A DNA stretch of 64,000 nt from the NCBI GenBank assembly GCA_022828595.1, contig JAKGHH010000003.1, positions 53,743,759-53,807,758 on the forward strand. Reading direction: 5' to 3'. Positions 1 through 11,475 of the stretch are shown piece after piece. Made by a program: the position numbers and the translations under genes. The notes under the pieces were generated by a model. The model made no database searches and was not told where the DNA came from. It worked only from the letters and a program-made list of their open reading frames with translations. The DNA comes from Nelumbo lutea (Eukaryota > Streptophyta > Magnoliopsida > Proteales > Nelumbonaceae). Within the stretch, counting starts at the first letter, position 1. Every line of letters begins with the position of its first letter.

Positions 1-695
1 TAACCATATGAAAACATGTTCTCTAAACTAGAAACTCGAGAATGTATTTTGTGTGATTTTGTTTTAGGTTTTTCTTGTTTTCAGTAAATTTAAGCTAAAT
101 ACAAATGTTGCATGCGGTTCAGTTTTGGACTTATTTGTTTGGAAATATGATTTACACTCTTACCTGATTCAAAATTTGTACTTATTGGTAGTGTGAGCTT
201 TGCATCTTAAAAACTGATACAAAATTTTCACAACTTTTCTCCTATCTTAATTTTCTCTCATATAAAGTGGAGACCACATCTCACACTCCAAAACAAATAA
301 CCCTCTTATCTTCATTCTCTTTTATTTGAACTATGGACCGCTTCATTTTATTTCCTACTTTACTTCTTAACAAACAAATAAGACAAAGTCAAATCCAAAT
401 CAAGAGTAGAACAGAGCCTTAAAGGACCATTTGTTTATTACTAATTGTGAGGAGTGGGGGGGGGGGAATTGGTCAATGTAAAATGTTGACCAATTTGCCT
501 ACATTCTTTTGTAGAGAAGTGTAAACGAATGAGGCCTAAGAAACAAATTGTTTCCAAACCAGTTTTTGTTTTATATTTTGCATTTATCACAAGAAAACAA
601 TTCACATCGGAAAACACCCCCTTAATAAACATAGATCATTCAAACTGACTTTTATAATGGAACCAAAAAAGACAAAAATTTTACCATAAAAGTCC
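1..695. other. Left-edge intergenic DNA, no gene recognised
   Basis: AT-rich sequence with no coding pattern I can support on either strand. A short G-homopolymer lies near 456-467. No recognisable transposon ends. Confidence 0.5.
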
Positions 696-985
696 CATTG
701 CTTTTTGGTAAGTTACTTACCTGGGTAAGTGTAGTTACTCATGTTCTTTTATTTTCCAAGTAAATAAAATAATGAACATTTTAACCATAAAAATTCCATG
801 ATCAAAATGGACATTTTTGTCCCGCCCAAATGTTGGCAACTTCCCAAGATGGGAAGTTAATTTACCCACCTTGAAGATGGGTAAGTGATACTTAGGAAAA
901 TAAACTTTCCCTAGTCCCCACATAAATATGAAAAAAGAACATGGGTTTCTTGGTTTGACAAACTTTTCCATCTCAAAATCCCAAA
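696..985 (+). repeat. Dispersed repeat, copy 1 of 3
   Basis: About 290 bp sharing a long ordered set of segments with 1586-1880 and 1890-2245: a start around ttggtaagttacttacc, then 'catgttcttttattttcca', 'gttggcaactccc', 'cacctaggagatggg' and a purine-rich end ('aaaagaac'). All three copies have the same orientation. This looks like a non-autonomous mobile repeat or a locally duplicated segment. I cannot assign a superfamily because the termini are not clean. Confidence 0.6.
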
Positions 986-1177
986 AATGAATGTACCCAA
1001 AGTATAACTAACTTTCATGTAGTGCGTAAATATTTTTAAAATGATGGTATCATATGTAAACATGCGTGAGGTTATTCAGGTAAACCTTTACCATTGTTAT
1101 TTGAGTCAGACCAAATTCAATGGTTGGACCATTAAAATTAATAACGGAGATGCATGGTTTTTAGGCTATTCAATTCT

Positions 1178-1456
1178 TAGGGTCCATTTGGTTCACAGTT
1201 CAAATCAGAATTCTTCAGAATCGGAATGGTCTATTCCCTTCATCTATGTGGTTCAGTCTAGAATCAGAATTGGTTGGAGTGGATTCTCATACACAGGGGA
1301 GAGGGAGGGAATGGTCATTCCCTCATATGGGGGAATTCCATTCCACTTGGAATGGGAATGAGATTCTAATTCCTCCTAACCAAACAGTTAGAATTGGAAT
1401 GGACCATTCCAATTCCGATTCTGGATCCCTATTCCCGCAAACCAAACAGGCCATTA
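1178..1456. mobile_element. MITE-like element with TTTGGTT ends
   Basis: Starts with 'agggtccatttggttcac' and ends with 'caaaccaaacaggccatta', an imperfect terminal inverted repeat. The interior consists of 'gaat...ggaatgg' motifs. Related ends recur at 20864, 37373 and 60526. The superfamily is not resolved. Confidence 0.5.
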
Positions 1457-1585
1457 GAAATGTTACCTTTCTTAATCTTGTAGATAAGGTCAAGTGGAGT
1501 ATCTTCTCTCATCATTTTATTTTACCTTTTACTATAGTTAGAAACGTTGATTTGATCAAATGTGTATTACTTAGATCAATGAGCT

Positions 1586-1880
1586 TTTCGGTAAGTTGCT
1601 TACCCGCGTAAGTGTATTTACCCATGTTCTTTTATTTTCCATGTAAATAAGATAATGACCATTGAGCCATAAAAATCCATTATTAAAAGGGGTATTTTTT
1701 GTTCCATTCAAGTGTTGGCAACTCCCCCAAGGTGGGAAAGTCATTTACCCACCTAGGAGATGGGTATCACTTACCCACATAAATCTGGAAAAATAACATG
1801 GGTTTCTTGGTCAATGGGAATCAAAATCCTATTGACCAACTTTCCCCTCTCTAAAAGTCCAAAAAAAGAACACTCCCTTA
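1586..1880 (+). repeat. Dispersed repeat, copy 2 of 3
   Basis: Second copy of the repeat described at 696-985, same order of segments and orientation. It is followed within 10 bp by the third copy, so copies 2 and 3 are effectively tandem. Confidence 0.6.
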
Positions 1881-1889
1881 GGCCCGTTA

Positions 1890-2245
1890 GTTTTTTGTTA
1901 AGTTATTTACCAGGGGGCCAAGAAAGACTTACACGGGTAAGTGCATTTACCCATGTTCTTTTATTTCCCATGTAAATAAAATAATGATCATTTTAGCCAT
2001 AAAAATCCATTATTAAAAGGGGCATTTTTGTCCCATTCAAGTGTTGGCAACTGCCCCCCCAGGTGGGAAAGTTATTCACCCACCTAGGAGATGGGTATCA
2101 TTTACCTGGAAAATAAACTTTCCCTGGTCCCTACATAAATTTGATAAAAGAACATGGGAATTAAAATCCCATTGACCAACTTTCTCCCCTCTCAAAAAAA
2201 AAAAAAAAAAAAAGAAAAAGAAGAAAAAAAGAATGCCCCCTTAAG
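1890..2245 (+). repeat. Dispersed repeat, copy 3 of 3
   Basis: Third copy of the 696-985 repeat, extended by an A-rich tract (2196-2230). It ends just before the insertion site of the Copia element. Confidence 0.6.
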
Positions 2246-2252
2246 GTAACTT

Positions 2253-2281
2253 GCAGATTAGTACTTTGTACTTAGAGATAG
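2253..2281. repeat. Left part of a host tandem repeat split by the Copia insertion
   Basis: This 29-bp stretch ('gcagattagtactttg...gatag') joined to 7293-7425 recreates a unit that is repeated again from 7426 ('gcagattagaacc...gatagtctc'). The last five bases, GATAG (2277-2281), are the left target-site duplication of the Copia element. Confidence 0.75.
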
Positions 2282-2535
2282 TGATAAAACCATGAAGAAG
2301 ATGATAACCGAAATCACAAAATTCAGAGAAGGAGAAGAATTCCAATGGGAGAAAAATTATTTCATAAACTTGAATGTCAAAGGGACGTCGGCTACAGTAT
2401 ATATATACAAGTTACAAAGCAAAAAAAAATAATAAGTAGGAAAAATAGTAAGTCTAGTAACGGTCACCTCTATAATTTAGGACTTCTAATTATAGAGGAT
2501 ATTATACACCTTCCTATTAGCATACTTTTTTATTA
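2282..2535 (-). repeat. Copia 3' LTR (left copy)
   Basis: 254 bp, highly similar to 7018-7292. It shares the outer end 'tgataaaaccatgaagaag' and the inner end near 'tttttatta'. It lies at the 3' side of the element because coding runs on the minus strand. Confidence 0.88.
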
Positions 2536-2644
2536 CTCCCCCTCAAATTGGAGCATGAGGATCTGAAATGCCCAACTTGCAAAGAAGAAATTGAAATTAG
2601 CGCTTGCCAAGACCTTTAGTGAAGAAAATAGTCAAAATTGGTGC

Positions 2645-3890
2645 TTACTGTAAATGTGATGGAAGATAATGCGATAAGATTTCCCTAGAAAACAACTTCT
2701 CACGTACAAAATGGCAATCCGCTTCAATATGTTTAGTCCTCTCATGGAAAACAAGATTGCTTGCAATGTGTAAGGCCGCATTGTTGTCGCAGAAAAGACT
2801 AGTGGCTCCTAATTGCGGTATTAATAATTCACTTAATAATCTCCGCAACTAGATCATTTCACTGGTAGCCATGGCCATGGCTCTATATTCCGCTTCTGCC
2901 GATGATCTAGACACAGTGGGTTGTTTCTTACTCCTCCAAAGTATAGGGGAAAAACCAAGCTGGAAGTACAAACTGATCACTGATTTTTTGGTCAAAGGAC
3001 AACTTGCCCAATTTGCATCGCAGTATCCTCGCAATACCATATCATTCTCACCATTTAGTAGTATACCTTGCCCTAGACATCCTTTGAGATATCTCAGAAC
3101 GCGTACTAGGCCGTTCCAATGCTCATCTCGGGGTTGCTGGTCGAATTGGCTAAGCACATGCACAACATAAGTGATGTCGAGCCTCGTGATTGTTAAGTAT
3201 AACAGTCGTCCTACCAATCTTCGGTACTGATTTGGATTAAAATGAAAACTCCCATTAGCGTACCCCAAATGATGATTTTGTTCAATTGGGGTGTCTACGG
3301 GTTTGCATCCAATCAATCCTGTTTCTTTCAAAATGTCCAAAACAAACTTGCGTTGATTAAAAAACAAACCAATAGTAAACCGAACTACTTCTATTACAAG
3401 GAAGTATTTTAAATTTCCTAAGTCCTTTATCTTGAAACAACTATTGAGATACACCTTGAATTCTGCACACGTTTTTGAATTGTTCCCAGCTAGTATAATA
3501 TCATCAACGTACACCAAGATACCAAGAAAGATGTTTCCCTTTTTTGTATATGAAAATGGTACTTTCCATAGTGGAATGCTTGAAACCATACTCACACAAG
3601 GATGCTACCAACTTTGCAAACTAGTTTCTAGAGGCCTGTTTTAGGCTGTATAGAGACTTTTGTAACCTGCATACTGCATTTGATTTTTCAGAACTGAAGC
3701 CTGGTGGAAGTTTCATGTAAATTTCTTCTTTGAGGTCACCATGCAGAAACACATTATTTACGTCCATTTGATGAAGTTCCCATCTTTTTATTACTACCAC
3801 TGCTAAAAAGACACGAACAGATACATGCTTTGTTACTGGAGCGGAAGTCTCTGTATAATCCTCTCCCCATTTTTGAATGAAGCCTTGCAC
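2645..3890 (-). pseudogene. Copia reverse transcriptase / RNase H remnant
   Basis: Minus-strand coding sequence for the Copia reverse transcriptase and RNase H. The RT part (3621-3890 and 2849-3595, in different frames) shows 'ALKQASRN'-type fingers, the conserved [16 protein letters not shown] segment and an intact YVDD catalytic box. RNase H follows with 'RSSAEAEYRAMA' and, after a stop at about 2848, '[12 protein letters not shown]' and a '[16 protein letters not shown]' tail. At least one frameshift (about 3600-3640) and one in-frame stop show it is non-functional. Confidence 0.9.
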
Positions 3891-4309
3891 GACTAATCTG
3901 GCCTTGAAACGTTCAATTCTCCCAGTAGACCCATTTGCATCCGATCACTTTCTTTCCTAGGGGCAAACTCAGAATTTTCCATGTTTTATTTTCTTCCAAG
4001 GCCTTAATCTCTTTGTCCATTGCCTTAATCCATCGTTCATCTTTGACTGCCTGTGCATAAATGGTTGGCTCATCATGAGAATCGATGGCCGCTAAGAAAG
4101 TTTTATGAGTTGGACTAAACTTACTAAAGCAAATGTAGTGTGTTAGGAATGGGCCTTACCTGCGCCCCCTTTTTGAATTTAGTTCATGTTGGATGGTGGT
4201 AATAATGCGCCACACACATAGTCTCTTAAATACCCAGGCAATTTTCTTCCCCGTTGAGGTCGCTCCAGTCACAGAACATATTGTTTATTTTTATTTTTTT
4301 GTGGTGTGT

Positions 4310-5861
4310 TCACTGCAGCTTGGTCAAATGCACTTGTTCATTGTTGTTTTTCTGAATTTGTTTCCTTATCAGCTGTGTGGATGCCTTCTTCATTTGTGCC
4401 CATTTCATCTTCCACAACCACATGCTCCCCCTCACTTGGGAGTCGTTCTCCTCCAAGCACCTCATTATTGCTAAAAGGAAAGACTTCATCATAAAAGTGT
4501 ACATCTCGGGATGTAAAGATATCTCCTTTTTCCAAATTATACATTTTCCATCCTTTCTTCCCATACGGGAATCCAATGAAAATACACTTCTTGGCATGTT
4601 CTCCAAACTTATCATTTCCAATGCCTTGCCTTTTGGCATACGCAAGGCACCCAAAAACTTTAATGTGAGAATAATTGGGTGTTTTCCCAAACAACACTTC
4701 AAATGGTGTGTGGCCTCCTTGTACACTGCTTGGAGTGTAGTTAATCAGATGAGCAACTTCCATAATACACTCTCCCCGAAATTTCAAGGGCAGATTGGCT
4801 TGGAAACGTAATGCTCTTGCCACATTGAAGATATATTGGTGCTTCCTTTCTACTCTCCCATTTTGTTGCGATGTCCCAACACAAGAGGTTTGATGAATGA
4901 TTCCCTGGCTGAGAAAAAATTCGTTGAGAGTCCCTAAGAATTCTGTCCCATTGTTACTACGAACCATCTTGATGTCAACCCCAAATTGTCTCCTAACCAT
5001 ACACAAAAGGACATGAAAACCTTTTGAGTTTCTGATTTATCATGCAAAAGATACACCCTCGTAGTACGTGTAAAATCATCCATGATGATTAAGAAATAAT
5101 GGGCTCCTGAGAGAGATGGAGTATGATACTGACCCCATAGGTCGCAATGTATTAATTCAAAAGCACGTGAAGCTTTATTGTCTTTTAAAGGAAATGAAAT
5201 TCGTGTATGCTTCGCACGATGACATATATCACAACACTCAACACAATTTTTATTATGGTTGAAACCACACTCCAGATAAATAGGATAAATTTTTGTCAGA
5301 AAGATGTCCTAGATGTTTGTGGCACAGCTTCTCCGTATTCTTCTTAGCGGCCATTGCATGAGAAACATGTGTGTTTCACAAATAGTATAAGCCATCATTG
5401 AGATCACCCAGTCCAATCAGTGTCTGCTAGGTGGGGTCCTGTATTACACAAACATTCAAATAATAAGTAATAGCACAACCCAAATCTTCACTTAACTTTC
5501 TTGGTGATATCAAATTACATTTAAAATCTGGAACATAAAGAACATCTTTCAATTTGATATGTTTGTCAATCATGATATCCCCTATTTTATTTACTTTCAA
5601 AGAATCTCCATTCGGGATGACAACTCTTTCATCCCTTCCAGCCTCTTGAACATTCTCAAAGGCCTTAAGATTATTAGAAACATGGTGTGACGCACCACTA
5701 TCAATAATCAAATTCGATAAGCGGACCAAGGAAAAATTTTTACCAGACAGTGCATCATGGATCATGTTTTCTGAATCACCTGTACCTAACAAAGACATTA
5801 AACGATCTATTTGAGCTTGTGTGAGAGACGACATATGTACAATGTTGTTCGACGCTTCCAT
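4310..5861 (-). pseudogene. Copia protease / integrase remnant
   Basis: The 5427-5861 part contains the protease-like motif 'LIIDSGASHHVSNN'. Beyond it the HHCC zinc finger is visible around 5210-5330 and the integrase core follows (4338-5160), including 'HCDLWG', 'GRVERKHQYIFNVARAL' and 'TPFEVLFGKTPNYSHIKVFGC'. The second core acidic position, normally RSDNGTEF in this family, reads RSNNGTEF here. Several stops and frame changes separate the blocks. Confidence 0.88.
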
Positions 5862-6930
5862 TTCTTCAGTGACAACACTTGCTCGACCTTGAATGGCATT
5901 GGCCGCTGCTCCTTTGCCTTCGTGATTTCCATTGCCTCGTCCTCGACCACGACCTGCTTTACTTCCATTTCGATTTTTCCAGTGTTCCGGGTACCCAATG
6001 ATTTCAAAACAATGGCACTTGTCATGTCCAGGTCTCTTGTAGTGAGCACATACTACGGGTGGATCAGCAGAGTCTCGCCCTTCTCCTATCTGACTCCTTT
6101 GATCTAATTTTCGTCGGCCTACAAAGGCAACAACTTGTATCCTTGGATCTTCGCACTACCTCGCTTTCAATTGCAATTCTTCTTTTGATATCATAGAAAA
6201 ACAATGAGTGAGTGAAGGCAATGGGTCCATGCTTATAATATTTGATATGACAGTACCATATCGATCATTGAGGCCCATAAAAAAATTTATAGATCTTTTC
6301 ATTTTCCCTTTCTTCCAGTAAATTGATCAACATTTTACACGTCGATCTGCACACACAAGTGTCGGTTTTAGTATACTGGTCTAACTGTTCCCATATTCCT
6401 TTTAGTTTAGTATAGTAATCTGTGACACTTATTGACCCTTGCCTGAATTCATTTAATTCCCCTTTCAATTGATATATTCGGGGACCAAACCCTTGATGAT
6501 ATCTCTGTTGGAGTTCAGTCCACAACTTTCTACCATCATCAAAAGAAATTATAGTATTTTGTATGCTTTTGTCAACACTATTAAAAATCCATGAAACAAC
6601 CATAGCATTGCATTTATCCCAGGTATTCTTATCAATGTCATCAACCTTAGTTGTCTCCAGAATCCCATCAATGAAACTCAATTTGTTTTTAGATTTTAGA
6701 GCTCTTTGAAAGGCCTTTTCCCAAACATGATAATTTTCTCAATTAAGAATGATTTGGCTCAGAAGCATACCTGGACTGTTAGAGGAGCTCAGATAATACA
6801 TAGACGTGGGATCACTGATCGATGGGATCTTGAAGGAGGTGGATGGGTTGCTACCAGTCATTGCTTCAGATAGGAAATTGCTCAAAAATCGTTGGGTTGA
6901 ATAAGTGGTTCGGCACACACCGAACATCAC
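5862..6930 (-). pseudogene. Copia gag remnant with CCHC zinc knuckle
   Basis: The 6265-6681 segment reads as the plant Copia gag core ('KLWTELQQRYHQGFGPRIYQ', 'GSISVTDYYTKLKGIWEQLD'). The N-terminal part is at 6739-6930. A zinc knuckle is encoded near 5990-6050 ('CAHYKRPGHDKCHCFE' followed by 'GYPEHW'). Frame changes occur between these parts. The order matches a gag that begins just inside the 5' (right) LTR. Confidence 0.85.
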
Positions 6931-7000
6931 TGCTACAAGTCATACAACTCGTCTTCTTTGATGGGCACATGCCCTCTGAACGAATCAGTGGTGAAAATCA

Positions 7001-7017
7001 CCACGACTCTTTTACCA
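7001..7017 (-). promoter_or_regulatory. Copia primer-binding site
   Basis: Directly inside the right LTR. On the minus strand it reads TGGTAAAAGAGTCGTGG, close to the TGGTATCAGAGC pattern used by plant Copia elements that prime from initiator tRNA-Met. The position fixes the 5' LTR end at 7018. Confidence 0.7.
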
Positions 7018-7292
7018 TGATAAAACCATGAAGAAGATGATAATCGAAATTGCAGAATTCAGAGAAGGAAAAGAATTCCAATGGGAGAAAAATTATTCTC
7101 GTAAACTTGTATGCCAAAGGGACATCGGCTACAGTATATTATACAAGTTACAAAGCAAAAAAGTAGTAAGTAGAAAAGAAAGTAAGTCTAACGGTCACCT
7201 CTATAATTTAGGTCTTCTAATTATAGAGGATATTATACACTTCTAATTATAGAGGATATTATACACCTTCGTATTACCATACTTTCTTATTA
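7018..7292 (-). repeat. Copia 5' LTR (right copy)
   Basis: 275 bp. It is slightly longer than the left LTR because a stretch of about 25 bp ('ttctaattatagaggata...') is duplicated near 7216-7266. It ends in 'ttcttatta' at the GATAG target duplication. Confidence 0.88.
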
Positions 7293-7540
7293 GATAGTCT
7301 CATTTTATTACCTGAATTTTAAATTTTCATGAAGTGCCACTTTTGCTCAACTTCATTAATTAACGTTATAGTGGGTAGTAAAATTATCAAACTGCCTTTT
7401 GATGTCATGAGCAGATTAGAACCTTGTACTAAGCGATAGTCTCATTTTAGTACCTGAATTATAAATTTCCATGAAGTGCCGCTTTTGTTCAACTTCATTA
7501 ACTGATATTATTAACAAAACTCCTCTCTCTCTCTCTCTCC
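7293..7540. repeat. Host tandem repeat flanking the Copia insertion
   Basis: 7293-7425 and 7426-7510 share 'gatagtctcatttta', 'acctgaat', 'catgaagtgcc' and 'gttcaacttcatta'. The first unit is the right half of the repeat interrupted by the Copia element. A (CT)n run lies at 7526-7539. Confidence 0.7.
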
Positions 7541-9199
7541 CCACTTTACTCTTAATCGTGGTTTTGTCGACACAAAATTTGTGCTAAATTTGGAGCACAA
7601 AAATTAATGCGGATAAATTCAAAGAAATTTAATTTAATTCTTTTTTGTAGAAATTTAAGTGGAATACAAACTCTCTTTTTTCTTGGCAAAGAAAACTCTC
7701 TGATTCTCTTGTCTTGGATGAAATCCTTAACCGCAGATAGAACTTGCAATTATGAGAAGCAAGCAATGCCTTATATGAATGAAAATTTACTCACGCTCAA
7801 TCAATGATTAGAACGTGAACAGCTGAAAGCAATGTCCTTGCTTGTAGAATTAATAGAAGCCTTTCGGATTACGGAAATTTGAAGATCGGAATTTTACGGA
7901 TTGATGTGATATGAAATTGTAGCAATTTCAATGCTTCGACAATTAAAGAATTGGCGTCTTTCTTCTTTCTTCCTTGATCTTAGTACAGTCCGTTTCCTCT
8001 CCTTTTTTTTTCAAAAGCAACAGAAGTGGCCGAAGACAAATGGAAGTGATAGGAGACGAAATTGGTGGTTGAAGAGGGGGGAACCGATTGGGAGAAAGAC
8101 CATCCGAACTAGAAAACCCCCATCCCCTTTTATAGTGAAAAGCCCACCCAATTCTTCATTCAGATCTGAACCATGCATTTAATTTGGAGGGACCCACAAT
8201 CTTGATGATTTAATATTTAAGGATTGATTCATGATCTTATTTAAAAGCTTATAAGGAAAGGGATTGGATTTGTCCCCCTCCTATTTAAAGGCAAGTGCCA
8301 CTTGGCAAAAAGGGATTGGGTTCATACAACTTTTGAAAAATCCTATAGTGTGAATTCCTTTTTAAATGGGATTCTCTCAATTAAGAATTGTATTATTGTG
8401 TAGGCTTGCTGGTTTGAGATCTTCAATTACCAAATTGGTGATCTTTGTATAAATAAGGTTGATTGGAAGAGGTTTGTCACTTGTCAAGAAATTAAGGTCC
8501 ACATAAGGAAGGAAATCCATTAGTTGAATTAAGATAATCCTCCTTAAATCAACCAACAAAATTTTTCCTTTAACCAAATTGTTAATGGTTGTCAATCAAT
8601 TGGGCTCCACTAAAATTGATTAGAAAAAATTTTTCTAATGGATTTGAGATCTGTTTAAGAAAATCTTTCTAATTGCCATTAATGGTGGGCTTTGACTCAA
8701 AATTCAAGCCTTTGTATATTAGATATTCATTGCTCTTATTCAATTTGACTTATAGTGGGCCCTGCCCAATACACTCTAAGGTTTGGATTAAATGGCAACT
8801 CTCCACTCAATTCTTTTTGTGAAAATGCATTAGGGGGCCCATTTTTTAATTATACTTCACATTGGGTCCCATCCAAATCTTTATTGGGCCCAAATTTTGT
8901 TATTCAATTCCATTTCATAGTGGGCCCAAAATGTACATATCAAAAGCTTTCTCTATCACTCATTCAGTTGCCATAGTTGAATGATTTGAAGTTTTGTATC
9001 TAACATCATCCTTCAAGGTATAGTGACCATCTTTTTTTGGCAGCAGGAGTATGTCAATGACTGCTCTGATTCTGTTTCGAGAAAGAAGATAGTGAACAAT
9101 GTTTATAATTTTGAGATTTCAAAGTGCTTTAAATCGCACAGAGTCACATGTGTCATATAACTGACACAAACGGCTGGACTGAAGTGGCAGACCACCCCA
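7541..9199. other. Intergenic DNA, no feature recognised
   Basis: Short open frames only, none resembling a known protein. Local motifs such as 'gtgggccc' recur at 8754-8935, but no clear element ends were found. Confidence 0.45.
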
Positions 9200-9895
9200 A
9201 AATATAAAGTAGAGCAACTTGCTGCGATTGGCTTCTTCTGTGGTTTCAACTTGATGACCCTTTGGCGGAATCTCACTTATCTATTTTCGCACAGGGTGCC
9301 ATCATTATGCGGAATATTTGGAAAAATCGATGTAAGGTGGTATTTGAGCATACCTCTTTTAATCCTTTGGTTGTACTAGTGGTGGCTCAATCTAAGATGA
9401 CTGAACTGATTTCAAATATTCAATTATGGACTTTAACTCAATCATCTGAAATTCATTCACAAACTCAAATTGGTTGGATCAAGCCACCTTCCTCTTCTCT
9501 GAATCTGAAGTTGAATTTTGATGGAGCTCTAAATTCATCTACTGGTGATATTCAGTTTATGTAGAGGGTGATTCTCAATCGATCATATTGAGTTTGTTGG
9601 AAGCTGATTCTGTACTTCCGTGGAGAATCAGGACTGTTATTACTAATTGCAAATTCCTCTCATGCTGCAAATCCCTTATTTCTCGGTTAGTTGGGCCCCA
9701 TGCACCAGTAACAAGGCGGCCCACTTGTTGGCCAAGTAAGCTGTTAACTTTAATCATGTTTTTACTTTGTCTTCATCCCCTTCCTTTATTTCAAACTTTA
9801 TTGAAAGATTGTAATTCCAAGCAGATTTGATAATGAATTTGGTCTCTTTCTTTCTATTGAGGGACCTCTTGCCTTAAAAGAAATAAAAATAAAAA
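9200..9895 (+). pseudogene. LINE-type RNase H (RVT_3) remnant
   Basis: Plus-strand decayed coding sequence of the RNase H domain that sits at the C-terminus of plant LINE reverse transcriptases. Visible blocks in order are 'NIWKNRCKVVFEH', 'WIKPPSSSLNLKLNFDGAL' (first catalytic Asp), 'VEGDSQSII' (third acidic motif), and after a frame change 'SNKAAHLLAK', the usual basic/Asn-rich end motif. It ends in an A-rich tail near 9880-9900, as a LINE 3' end would. Frameshifts make it a pseudogene. Confidence 0.75.
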
Positions 9896-9899
9896 CTTT

Positions 9900-10908
9900 A
9901 AAACATAATTTCAAAGTATTTATTCTTTTTCACTGTTTCATGCATTTGATATTCAAACAAGTTGATGATCTCAGACGGTCAGACTGTATAATCCAATTAT
10001 CAAAACAATTGTGTTCATGTCCATGTCTGAGGACATTACCTAAGAGTTTCGGGCCCTAGGTTGATAGTTTTAGTCACAACATTCAAGGTAGGGGTGCCAA
10101 TCAAAAAATCGAAAAACCAATTTGAAAATTCCATTAACTGAATTAATTGATTCGATATTTCTAAAAAACTGAAGGTATCGATTTTGTTTATATTATTCTT
10201 TATTTACAATATAATATATTATATATATATTTTTAATATTTATAAAACATTGAGTCATGACTTGATGATCTAGTCTAGTATTTAAAAATTAAAATCGTCA
10301 ACTTCCGAACTTTATCGCACCAGTATGACCAGTGGGTACAATATTAAATGAATAATGATATTGAATAACCTGTGACATGACAACCCAAATTTGTAAACAA
10401 ATTTTAAGCATTAGAGTTTGGGAATAGCAGATCAACACATTAGAGATAAAGAAAATTTATTTACAAAAGAGAATGTACAAAACAAATTTTTAATATGTTT
10501 TTCTGTTCTCACTGAAAAAATAACTTCATTTTTTCCTTGCCAATTCCTTGTTAATTACAATATATTTTCAAACTCATTTGATTCAATAGGAGAAATCGAG
10601 AAAGGGTTCAAGATAAATTTTTGGGTTACTTTTTTAAGCAGGCTTTTTGGAGTGAAATTTTTTTTTTTGCCTCTCTTTTACCAAATGTCCATTCGGGATT
10701 TTTTTAGTGCTTTTAGGCTCTGGCTTCCAATAAGCAAGAAGCCCAATAAGAGCTGAATATTAGCACTCCAAATGGGTTTCTTGTTTATGAAAGGCCTTCT
10801 CCAAACGTAAGAAGCCAAAGTGTCAAATGAAAAATTGGAGTGTGGACGGACATGGACCGGTCCCATCCACACTCAGCAGAACGGGTGTTTATCCCGTGGA
10901 CGTGTACG
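9900..10908. other. Intergenic DNA with one possible hAT-like terminus
   Basis: 'taggggtgccaatc' near 10086 resembles the left end of the hAT-like MITEs seen elsewhere in the window, followed by AT-rich sequence to about 10255. No matching right end was found. The rest shows nothing recognisable. Confidence 0.35.
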
Positions 10909-10913
10909 GGACC

Positions 10914-11048
10914 TGATGAAGGAAGATTTGACCCGACCTCTTTATTACGTGATACGTGGCAGAAATAACAGCTCGGCAAAAGGGGTCAAACCTAGGCGGG
11001 AACAAGGGGACACGAGTGGATTGAACTCCCTACCGGGGGCCCGAACCC
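10914..11048 (+). repeat. 5' LTR, only the first part recognisable
   Basis: Closely matches the first ~135 bp of the 3' LTR from TGATGAAGG to 'cgggggcccgaac'. It then departs from it. It lacks the 40-bp tandem array and the remaining ~770 bp of the 3' LTR. A 'ccctataaagta' TATA-like box follows at about 11081. Confidence 0.7.
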
Positions 11049-11475
11049 GGCGTGGGCAAGCTCGGACCTAACTGGGAAGGGCCCTATAAAGTAAAAAGAG
11101 CGCTCGGGGGGGGGCATACGAACTCGAAACCTTGGAAGGCAAACAAGTACCTCGAGCGTGGAACATCGTGAACTTAAGGCGGTACTACTTATAAACCACC
11201 AAGCAAAGTGGACGAAATCAGGTCCTATGTGCCACGATGCAAGCCAAGAGAAACCTCGGCGCAAACACGCAAAAAAGTCAAGCATATTATCAGCTCGGCA
11301 AAAAACCAGTTCGCGGCAGAACAGGTCGTGGAAGTATAATAACCCGGACAAAGTGACCGACAAAGAATCAGTTTGGGGAAAAAAGAACACGGGCAAAAAG
11401 ACTGTTTATTCCATTGCAAGAAACATGAGTACAGTGGCCATCAGAAAGGACTTACAAAAAAAAAAAATTAAAAAA

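Larger units (their letters stand above)
2282..7292 (-). mobile_element. Defective Ty1/Copia LTR retrotransposon
   Basis: A complete but dead Copia element read on the minus strand. It has two LTRs (2282-2535 and 7018-7292) and perfect 5-bp target duplications, GATAG, at 2277-2281 and 7293-7297. A primer-binding site lies directly inside the right LTR. A polypurine tract (minus 'tgagggggag') abuts the left LTR. The internal order gag, protease/integrase, reverse transcriptase, RNase H is typical of Copia. The LTR termini on the minus strand are TA...CA rather than TG...CA. Frameshifts and stops break the polyprotein, so it cannot be autonomous. Confidence 0.92.
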
